A DNA stretch of 6,161 nucleotides from Alphaproteobacteria bacterium MarineAlpha10_Bin3 (GTDB taxonomy: Bacteria > Pseudomonadota > Alphaproteobacteria > UBA8366 > GCA-2717185), in assembly GCA_002937525.1 (NCBI GenBank), contig PTKA01000097.1:1-6161 (forward strand), given 5' to 3'. A program made the translations under genes and the position numbers. The notes beneath the pieces are model-generated. The model did no database searches. It saw only the letters and a list, made by a program, of their open reading frames with translations, and had not been told where the DNA came from. Below are positions 1-5,424 of this stretch, one piece after another (the first letter of the stretch is position 1; each line of letters opens with the position of its first letter).

Positions 1-451
1 TCCGCGCGGCGGGGCGGCTGGCCCGGGATTTGGTGACTTTCGTGCTGCCATCGGCCGAAACGGCGCCGATGCGGCCGCCTGACGCCGTGTGGAAACTGTT
101 GGGTGCGCCAGCGGTCCTGTATAGCGGCTGCGAATAGATATAGGAAGACCCGCGCGGAGCCAGCATATAGCCCATCATGAAGGGCAGCCAAATCGAGCCG
201 GATCGATAGCAGCGGTTATACCCGAAGTCGCTTTGACATTGGTTCACCGATTGATATCTCGGCGCCGTTGATTCGTGAATTCCCTTGGCATTCTCGAATT
301 CGCTCCGGCATATGTCGGGGTCGCTTTCGCCCGCTCTTATGCAGGCCTCGGCCGATTCATAGACAAGCGCCTCCTCCTGGCCTTCCGGCCACGCCCAATA
401 AACGATTAATACGAGCACGACACCCCAGATCGCGAATTTATATTTACCCAT
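1..451 (-). CDS. yjfM: DUF1190 family protein (YjfM/YgiB-like), 3' end outside window
   Basis: This frame is open from an ATG at 449-451 to the window edge, giving 150 visible residues; family members are usually a little over 200 residues, so the C-terminus is missing. A GGAGG ribosome site lies about 9 bases before the ATG, and the gene starts 17 bases after the DUF350 stop, so it is the fourth gene of the minus-strand operon. Residues 7-20 form one hydrophobic segment after a basic start (MGKYK), which suggests a membrane anchor; no lipobox cysteine is seen, unlike my memory of E. coli YgiB. The family pattern is clear: YESAEAC at 31-37, TAPRYQS at 62-68, CQSDFGYNRCY at 72-82, a LPFMMGYM core at 89-96, QPLYR at 108-112, then a low-complexity Gly/Ser/Lys tail. 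Cysteines 37, 48, 72 and 81 could form two disulphides in the periplasm. The molecular function is unknown; the family commonly sits beside YjfC/YgiC ligases, as here. Confidence 0.85.
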   Translation of the reverse strand, partial: MGKYKFAIWGVVLVLIVYWAWPEGQEEALVYESAEACIRAGESDPDICRSEFENAKGIHESTAPRYQSVNQCQSDFGYNRCYRSGSIWLPFMMGYMLAPRGSSYIYSQPLYRTAGAPNSFHTASGGRIGAVSADGSTKVTKSRASRPAAR

Positions 452-468
452 TTGCCGCGTCCCTCCAG

Positions 469-882
469 TCAACTCGTCATGCTGGCGGCATTGAGGATAC
501 CAGCGACGATCGAACAGGCGCCGAGCCAGATTCCAGCGGCGACCTCGTCGGATTCGATCCGCGCCGATATGCGCGGCATGGGAAGGCGAATAAGGAAATA
601 AACCAGTATCTGGACAACCAGCGCCACCAATCCCCAAAGCACCAATTCGAGGACCGTGAAGGAGCCGATCATGGTGCTGGCAAGGGGCAACGCAAACCCG
701 ATCAAGCTGCCGGAAAAAGCCAGGGCGGCGGATGTGGACCCTTCCTTGATCAGGGCGATTTCATTGTGCCGGGTGATACGGGTGTAAACCAGCACGAATA
801 CGACCGTCAGCACCGCTGCGACGACGAAGAAAAGCAGAAATTCCGACAAATTTGTCAGGAAATCGCCAAATTGCTCATCCAT
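469..882 (-). CDS. yjfL: DUF350 family inner-membrane protein (YjfL-like)
   Basis: A 137-residue integral membrane protein with four predicted helices, at about 13-34, 49-68, 77-97 and 114-132. DUF350 proteins are normally about 130-140 residues with this topology, so it looks full length. The two internally similar halves each carry family signatures: NEIALIKEGSTSAALAFSGS at 40-59 leading into helix 2, and ESDEVAAGIWLGACSIVAG at 110-128 leading into helix 4, ending in LNAASM. The ATG at 880-882 is preceded by AAAGGAAA about 9 bases upstream. It lies 62 bases downstream of the DUF2491 gene and 17 bases upstream of the DUF1190 gene, all in one orientation. The role is unknown. Its regular linkage to PspA-like proteins, YjfC-type ligases and here a K+ channel suggests a membrane partner or small transporter of that module; this is inference. 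Confidence 0.9.
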   Translation of the reverse strand: MDEQFGDFLTNLSEFLLFFVVAAVLTVVFVLVYTRITRHNEIALIKEGSTSAALAFSGSLIGFALPLASTMIGSFTVLELVLWGLVALVVQILVYFLIRLPMPRISARIESDEVAAGIWLGACSIVAGILNAASMTS

Positions 883-944
883 GAATATGTTTCCTTTCCG
901 CGATTAGCCGCGAATTCGCTTCAAACCGGTTTTACGCGACGGCG

Positions 945-1637
945 CTAAATAACACTCAAATTGGCGTGTTCCAAATCCACGCCAACCATCAACTCGACGG
1001 TCTTCTGGCCCTTATAGGCTTCGATTGAAACCAGCAGATACTCGTTCTTTTTGCCCTGCTCGAGATTGCGGCCATACAGCATGACGGTGTGATCGACCTC
1101 GGTGCATTCGTCGGATTCCGCATCCTCATACACCGATTCCGTAAACATAACAGGTTTCGCGTAGCCTTCCGTGGTATCGAACCAGATGCGCGAAAATTCG
1201 GTGCCGTCATCCAGCCGAAATACCGGCGCGCCAATTTTGCCACCTTCCGATGCCCATTGTGCCCAGGCACCGTCGCTGTCCGGGTAATAGCTTTTATAGG
1301 GCACGAACAATGTCAGTTCCTCGACATGCTCGTCCTTCATGCCCGCGACAGTCAGCACCTGGATCATCGTGTCGTCGCTGGTGTAATAGCGATGGACATA
1401 GGTGGAATCCTGCAAATCGACATAGCCCTGGGCGGCGATGATCAAGGTTTCCTCGGGCAGTTTCACAAGAAGATCGGCGGCGTGCATGCGCAACGGCAAG
1501 GTGTCGATATCGACGGCGGCGCCGATGCGCAAGCCAAACGGCGTGGGGAATTCATCGTCTTCGTCATCGTCGCTGAACCTGGCCTTCAGGTCCCGTACGC
1601 CGCTCTTGACCAGGGACTTAATGGTTTTGCCAAACAT
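945..1637 (-). CDS. yjfK: DUF2491 family protein (YjfK-like)
   Basis: A 230-residue soluble protein, close to the usual length of YjfK (about 220). The ATG at 1635-1637 has a strong GGAGGA ribosome site 5 bases upstream. Residues 1-22 (MFGKTIKSLVKSGVRDLKAR plus two) form a basic, potentially amphipathic helix, followed by an acidic stretch DDDEDDE at 23-29 and then the family core from PFGLRIGAAVDIDTLPLRM (33-51). Other conserved-looking elements are YYTSDDTMIQV at 84-94, the ELTLFVPY strand at 107-114, a W-rich segment near 125-128 and FSRIWF at 148-153. No catalytic motif, signal peptide or membrane helix is seen. The gene begins 24 bases after the channel stop, so the two are probably co-translated. 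Function is unknown; the basic helix could place it on the inner membrane near the channel or the PspA protein, which is inference. Confidence 0.88.
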   Translation of the reverse strand: MFGKTIKSLVKSGVRDLKARFSDDDEDDEFPTPFGLRIGAAVDIDTLPLRMHAADLLVKLPEETLIIAAQGYVDLQDSTYVHRYYTSDDTMIQVLTVAGMKDEHVEELTLFVPYKSYYPDSDGAWAQWASEGGKIGAPVFRLDDGTEFSRIWFDTTEGYAKPVMFTESVYEDAESDECTEVDHTVMLYGRNLEQGKKNEYLLVSIEAYKGQKTVELMVGVDLEHANLSVI

Positions 1638-1661
1638 GATTCCTCCGACAGTGTAATAAGA

Positions 1662-2798
1662 TCAGGCGGTGGCCAGGCCACGCCAATCGATCTGGTCCGG
1701 ATCGATTCGCCGGGCCCCCATGAAATACAAGATCATCCCAGGCTCGACCCTGCTATCCAACGATGCGTTCAATACCAAGTCGTCACCCAAGGTGCTTTTT
1801 GCAACGCCGAATAACGTCGCGTCATGTTTGATTTTCAGTTCGGAAAAAAGCGCCCGATACGACACCGAACTGGCCTCCGCCGGCACCCGTAGGCTAAATT
1901 GAGTCGGGCCTTCCAGGGTCGAAAGCAATTGGCGTTGGACCCGGCTCGATCCTGGATCCTGCGCCGAGCGGACCATCATTTCGATCGACAGGGACACGTT
2001 GCATTCGGCGTTGGGGCAATGGGCCTTTAGCAAATCAGCGAAACTCTGCTGATCGAAATGGGCGACGATATGAGCCGCCTTATTGACTGCGGCGGCGCCA
2101 AGGGCCGCAGCCAATGTCTCGTTGTCATCATGACCCAGCGCGATGATGAAATTTGCGTTCGCCACGGCCGCGCGGCGCAAAAGGTCTTCCGTATTCAGGG
2201 CGCTGCTGGTGACGAAACGAACCTGATCAGGCATCGGATTCTCAATCTGTTCGGCGGCGCACAGCACGATTTCGCGTTCATGGTCGCCCTGGCCGCCGCG
2301 AAGCTGGTCCACCATCCGCTGCGTGCGCGAGCCATGCCAGCCCAAAATGACGATGTGGTCCGTCAGTTTTTCGTAATTCGCCAAACCTCGCATTCTTTCC
2401 CTCCACTTCTCGGAAAACTGCTGCACGACCTTGGCAATTATCGTCGTGAAAAGCGCAATGCCGCCGGGCATGATCCACAATATGGTGATGGCGCGGCCGG
2501 CCGTCGATGTCGGCGAAAAATCGCCATATCCCACGGTCGTCGCCGTGGTCGCATAGAAGTACCAGAAGACATCGCGGCCGGCGATATTCTCGTCGCCGAT
2601 GAAAATCAGCAGGGCCCAGGAAGCCGTGAAATGAAAAATCGTCAGCGAGAGAACGATTTCCCAGCTCAGATCGGAGACCCGCGTGTAGAGGCGCTTGGCC
2701 AGACGCGAAAATATGGCATACATGATCGGCATATAATTGAATTTGCGGGTATCCACCATCGGTTTCGGGTGCGGCTGACGACATTTTCTTATCGACAA
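1662..2798 (-). CDS. Two-helix potassium channel with RCK (TrkA-N/TrkA-C) domain
   Basis: A 378-residue K+ channel subunit, counted from a TTG at 2796-2798. Helix 1 lies at about 48-68, the pore helix near 77-87, the selectivity filter TVGYGD at 88-93 and helix 2 at about 103-125, so it is a minimal two-transmembrane channel that should work as a tetramer in the inner membrane. A Rossmann-type RCK domain follows from HIVILGW (148-154); its first glycine loop reads GWHGSRT rather than GxGxxG. LNTEDLLRRAAVANANFIIA at 201-220 is typical of TrkA-N. A TrkA-C-like part spans about 297-372. The RCK region probably gates the pore in response to a ligand or ion. The start is uncertain: the TTG has no ribosome site, and ATG codons at 2759, 2732 and 2723 are alternatives that still keep both helices; conservation begins only around residue 40. 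It is the first gene of the left operon and diverges from the yjfI-like gene. E. coli lacks a channel in its yjf operon. Confidence 0.9.
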   Translation of the reverse strand: MSIRKCRQPHPKPMVDTRKFNYMPIMYAIFSRLAKRLYTRVSDLSWEIVLSLTIFHFTASWALLIFIGDENIAGRDVFWYFYATTATTVGYGDFSPTSTAGRAITILWIMPGGIALFTTIIAKVVQQFSEKWRERMRGLANYEKLTDHIVILGWHGSRTQRMVDQLRGGQGDHEREIVLCAAEQIENPMPDQVRFVTSSALNTEDLLRRAAVANANFIIALGHDDNETLAAALGAAAVNKAAHIVAHFDQQSFADLLKAHCPNAECNVSLSIEMMVRSAQDPGSSRVQRQLLSTLEGPTQFSLRVPAEASSVSYRALFSELKIKHDATLFGVAKSTLGDDLVLNASLDSRVEPGMILYFMGARRIDPDQIDWRGLATA

Positions 2799-2875
2799 GA
2801 CAAGAATTCGAAATAATCATTGAAAAAAGTGTTACATGTAATACGTTACACGTAAAGGTAAGAACGGTTTTTGCT
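2799..2875. promoter_or_regulatory. Divergent promoter/operator region between the two operons
   Basis: This A/T-rich spacer separates the channel gene from the yjfI-like gene and must carry promoters for both. At 2831-2841 is GTTACATGTAA, containing the perfect 10-bp palindrome TTACATGTAA (2832-2841). A near copy, GTTACACGTAA, lies at 2845-2855, offset by 14 bases. Together they give four TTAC/GTAA half-sites in regular alternation, as expected for a small dimeric regulator binding cooperatively. On the plus strand TTGAAA at 2820-2825 could serve as a -35 box with a weak -10 (TACGTT, 2842-2847) at 16-base spacing, so the array would overlap the promoter core and bound protein would repress. 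On the minus strand TTTACG (complement of 2852-2857) and TAACAC (complement of 2830-2835) are a possible weak pair. Promoter assignments are guesses; the repeat array is directly visible. Confidence 0.6.
2831..2855. repeat. Tandem palindromic operator-like repeat (GTTACAYGTAA x2)
   Basis: Two 11-base copies begin at 2831 and 2845. They differ only at the centre (AT versus AC), so the first is a perfect palindrome and the second nearly so. The space between them, GTAA-tacg-TTAC, is itself an inverted repeat, so every half-site pairs with a neighbour. This layout is typical of operators for ribbon-helix-helix or other small dimeric repressors. The regulator is not proven. Confidence 0.65.
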
Positions 2876-3496
2876 ATGTCGATGAAATCTTCCTACTATC
2901 AATCGAGGTACCGTGCCCGCTTGCGTGAAAAAGGGTATGTGAAGCGCGAAATTTGGATACCCCCGGAATATACGGCGATCCTGAAGGATTGCGAGACGGC
3001 GCTGAGAGCAGGCCTATCGATAGTCATACCGAAATCTGTAATGGAGAGCGAGATGAGCGAAGACGGAAACTGGACCACGGAAACACTTCTTCAGGCGCTC
3101 GCCAAGACCGAGTCCGCCGAAACGGGCGCTATCAATGTTGAATTGGTCGCCGGAATAGACCCGGCGATCCTGATTACAATGTCGGAATTTGGCGACCTGC
3201 CCCTGCTGTTAAGCGTCAGCGGCAGCCAGATCCTGGTGGAAACTCTGCTTTGGCCCGTCGAAGAAGTCAAGGACACGGCGGTTTTCAACGAGCTGATCCT
3301 GAAGACCCATAAATTGCTTCCCCTATCGACATTCGGCATCCGTCAGGGACCCGATGGCAGGGATTATTACGAATTGTTCGGTTCGCTAAGCGCCAGTTCA
3401 ATTCTGGAATCGGTACTGTTCGAGATCGAGACCCTGGCCGACAACGCCATGCAAACGGCCGAGGCCTATCATACCGATTTGAAGGAAGTGGCCTGA
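2876..3496 (+). CDS. yjfI: DUF2170 family protein (YjfI-like) with RHH-like N-terminus
   Basis: A 206-residue soluble protein, first gene of the right operon. Residues 10-45 contain SRYRARLREKGYVKREIWIP followed by a helix. This resembles the short strand-plus-helices of ribbon-helix-helix/MazE-type antitoxins (R-x-R-x-x-L-R-x-x-G-x-V-x-x-x-x-W-x-P) and suggests DNA binding. The DUF2170 domain covers about 66-200, with HKLLPLSTFGI at 145-155, YYELFGSLSASSILESVLFE at 164-183 and a C-terminal helix rich in acidic residues. Length agrees with the family. Two ATGs are possible, 2876 and 2882; neither has a strong ribosome site (ACGG about 8 bases upstream of 2876, AAAGG further away), so translation may be modest. 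It precedes the PspA-like gene by 45 bases. In E. coli yjfI likewise directly precedes yjfJ. It may autoregulate the divergent operator just upstream; that is inference. The DUF2170 domain itself has no known activity. Confidence 0.88.
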   Translation: MSMKSSYYQSRYRARLREKGYVKREIWIPPEYTAILKDCETALRAGLSIVIPKSVMESEMSEDGNWTTETLLQALAKTESAETGAINVELVAGIDPAILITMSEFGDLPLLLSVSGSQILVETLLWPVEEVKDTAVFNELILKTHKLLPLSTFGIRQGPDGRDYYELFGSLSASSILESVLFEIETLADNAMQTAEAYHTDLKEVA

Positions 3497-3541
3497 TTCC
3501 TGGAGACACCGGCGGACACGCATTGTGGAGGAGAACACATC

Positions 3542-4234
3542 ATGAGTATCTGGGCAAAAGTCGCGACCGCAATCCGGGGCGGCGTCAGCGAAGCCGGCGA
3601 GGCGATCGTCGATCAACAGGCCCTGCGCATCCTGGATCAGGAAATCCGGGATGCCGACAGCGCGCTTGGAAAATCCAAGGATGCGCTGACCGGTATCATT
3701 GCTAAGCGGAAATTGGCCGACAAGAAGGTCGAAAGCCTGAAATCGTCGCTGTCGGAGTATGAGGGCTACGCCATGCAGGCGCTTGAAAAGGGCGATGACG
3801 GTCTGGCGGCCGAAATCGCCGAAAAGATCGCCGGCATGGAGACCGAATTGATCGGCGAGGAAGGCCTGGCAAAATCCTTCGCCGATAGCGAGGCGCAGCT
3901 TCGCAAGTCCGTGGCGCATACGGAAGCGAACCTGAAACGCCTTAAGCAGCAGGTCGATACGGTCAAGGCGACCGAAATCGTGCAGCGATCCCAGGCCGCC
4001 GTGGCGGCGCGCCATTCGGGCGCGGGCTCCAGCATGCGCAGCGCCGTTGACAGTCTGGAGAGGCTGAAAGCCAGGCAGGCCGAACGGGCGGCGAAATTCG
4101 AAGCCGCCAGCGAATTGGCGGAATCGACCGAGGAAGTCAGCCTCGACGCCAAATTGAAGGCCGCCGGCATCGTCGGCGGCGGCGCCAGCGGCGGCGACGT
4201 GCTGGCCCGGCTAAAGGCGAAGCGGAACGGCTAG
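3542..4234 (+). CDS. yjfJ: PspA/IM30 family protein (YjfJ-like)
   Basis: A 230-residue, highly charged, almost wholly helical protein of the PspA/Vipp1 (ESCRT-III-like) family, of normal length. The N-terminal helix MSIWAKVATAIRGGVSEAGE (1-20) is the expected membrane-contact segment. A long coiled coil runs from about 25 to 158 and includes the family-typical ALEKGDDGLAAEIAEKIAG at 80-98. A second helical part at 165-195 leads to a flexible Gly-rich linker (GGGASGG at 212-218) and a short final helix DVLARLKAKR. That LDAKLKAAGI...DVLARLK ending is characteristic of the YjfJ subgroup rather than classical PspA. PspA proteins assemble on the inner face of the cytoplasmic membrane and protect or remodel it under stress. 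No pspF, pspB or pspC gene is visible nearby, so control is likely through the yjfI-like gene. GGAGGAG 8 bases before the ATG is a strong ribosome site, much better than that of yjfI, so more PspA than YjfI may be made. Confidence 0.93.
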   Translation: MSIWAKVATAIRGGVSEAGEAIVDQQALRILDQEIRDADSALGKSKDALTGIIAKRKLADKKVESLKSSLSEYEGYAMQALEKGDDGLAAEIAEKIAGMETELIGEEGLAKSFADSEAQLRKSVAHTEANLKRLKQQVDTVKATEIVQRSQAAVAARHSGAGSSMRSAVDSLERLKARQAERAAKFEAASELAESTEEVSLDAKLKAAGIVGGGASGGDVLARLKAKRNG

Positions 4235-4263
4235 CGCGGCGGTAACTCGCTCGGTATTCCAAT

Positions 4264-5424
4264 ATGCAATGCCTTCCCGTCACCCAACGGCCGGACCTGG
4301 GCGATGTCGCCCGCGAACATGGTTACGAATACCGGAACGGCGAAGGCATTCGCTTTTGGGACGAAACCAAATACTACCGCTTCACGTTAAGGCAAGTTGA
4401 AGACGACCTGGAAACGCCGGCCGAAGAGATCGACGCAATGTGTTTCCAGTTGTTGGACCGGTCGCTTGGCGACGAGACGATCTATCGCAGGCTGGGAATT
4501 CCTGAACCCTATTGGGACTATGTCGCCGACAGTTGGCGCCGGCGCGAAAAAAACCTGTACGGCCGGATGGACTTTTCCTATGACGGGACCGGCAGCGCCA
4601 AGCTTCTGGAATACAACGCCGATACCCCGAGCACGTTGTACGATGCTGCGGTCTTTCAATGGGTCTGGTTCGAACAGGCGGTGGCAGCCGGCCTGATTCC
4701 CTCGGATGCCGACCAATCGGCGCAGATCCACGAACTCCTAGTTGACGCTTTTCGGGTAATGGAGATCGAGGGCTTGTTGCATCTAGCCTGCCTGCCCGAA
4801 ATCGAGGACGACAGGGAGACGGTCAAATATTTGGAGGAATGCGCCCAGGAAGCCGGCCTGGAAACGCAGTTCCTCGCGATGAAGGAAATCGGCATCGACG
4901 CCGCAGGCCGGTTCAGCGATCTTGAGGATCGCGTTATCGATACATTGTTCAAACTCTACCCTTGGGAATGGCTCATGAAGGATGCGTTCGGCCGGCACCT
5001 AACAACGAGCGGCGTGCATTTCATCGAACCGGCATGGAAGGCGGTGCTATCCAACAAAGGATTGTTGCCGCTGTTGTGGGAATATTTCGACGGCCACCCA
5101 AACCTTTTACCGGCCTATTTCGAAGGCGATGCAGATGCGAATGACCTTTGCGACAACTACGTTCGAAAGCCGCTTCTGTCCCGCCAAGGCGCCAATGTCG
5201 AGATTGTTCGGCACGGTGAATCTTCGCCTGGCGCTGAAGGCGGCTATGGCGCCGAAGGTTATGTAATACAGGCCTTTCATCCCCTGCCCGAATTCGATGG
5301 AAAGTACCCCGTCGTCGGGTGCTGGATGGTCGCCGGAGAACCCGCCGGTATTTCCATCCGCGAGGGCCGGCATCCAATAACTGACGGTTCAGCGAATTCC
5401 GTGCCGCATGTCATTTTGGACTAA
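4264..5424 (+). CDS. yjfC: Glutathionylspermidine synthase-like ATP-grasp amide ligase (YjfC/YgiC-like)
   Basis: A 386-residue stand-alone synthetase domain. It lacks the N-terminal CHAP amidase of bifunctional E. coli GspS (about 620 residues) and matches the length of YjfC/YgiC. Family motifs in order are FWDETKYYRFT (31-41), RMDFSYDGTGSAKLLEYNAD (101-120), QWVWFEQA (132-139), LYPWEW (231-236), FIEPAWKAVLSNKGLLPLLW (253-272), YVRKPLLSRQGANV (299-312) and the C-terminal IREGRHPITDGSANSVPHVI. By analogy with GspS, R101/D103 and E117/N119 should hold Mg-ATP and substrate, and K259 and K302 should contact ATP. The fold activates a carboxylate as acyl phosphate and joins it to an amine. The true substrates of YjfC/YgiC are not established, so glutathione plus spermidine should not be assumed. 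The gene lies 29 bases after the PspA-like stop with only a weak ribosome site. The end VPHVILD looks complete although foreign DNA follows. Confidence 0.9.
   Translation: MQCLPVTQRPDLGDVAREHGYEYRNGEGIRFWDETKYYRFTLRQVEDDLETPAEEIDAMCFQLLDRSLGDETIYRRLGIPEPYWDYVADSWRRREKNLYGRMDFSYDGTGSAKLLEYNADTPSTLYDAAVFQWVWFEQAVAAGLIPSDADQSAQIHELLVDAFRVMEIEGLLHLACLPEIEDDRETVKYLEECAQEAGLETQFLAMKEIGIDAAGRFSDLEDRVIDTLFKLYPWEWLMKDAFGRHLTTSGVHFIEPAWKAVLSNKGLLPLLWEYFDGHPNLLPAYFEGDADANDLCDNYVRKPLLSRQGANVEIVRHGESSPGAEGGYGAEGYVIQAFHPLPEFDGKYPVVGCWMVAGEPAGISIREGRHPITDGSANSVPHVILD

Noticed and set aside
268..948. Long plus-strand open frame of 226 codons
   Set aside because: It lies opposite the DUF1190 and DUF350 genes, is rich in Arg, Pro and Gln with no domain pattern, and both opposing proteins match known families.
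1089..1814. Plus-strand open frame of 241 codons
   Set aside because: It is antisense to the DUF2491 gene and the end of the channel gene, and shows no recognisable motifs.
2058..2816. Plus-strand open frame antisense to the channel
   Set aside because: The opposing strand encodes a clear TVGYGD channel with RCK domain; this frame is its shadow.
2278..2820. Minus-strand frame with an ATG just upstream of the channel start
   Set aside because: It overlaps the channel gene in another frame and has no channel or other protein pattern; the ATG is probably chance.
2799..2875. Sigma-54 promoter, as used by classical psp operons
   Set aside because: The GG and GC pairs near TTTTTGCT do not have the required 10-base separation, and no pspF gene is visible.
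3398..4015. Minus-strand open frame of 205 codons
   Set aside because: It is antisense to the end of the yjfI-like gene and to the PspA-like gene, whose family assignment is secure.
4264..5424. Bifunctional glutathionylspermidine synthetase/amidase
   Set aside because: Only the synthetase domain is present; there is no upstream CHAP amidase region and the length fits YjfC/YgiC.
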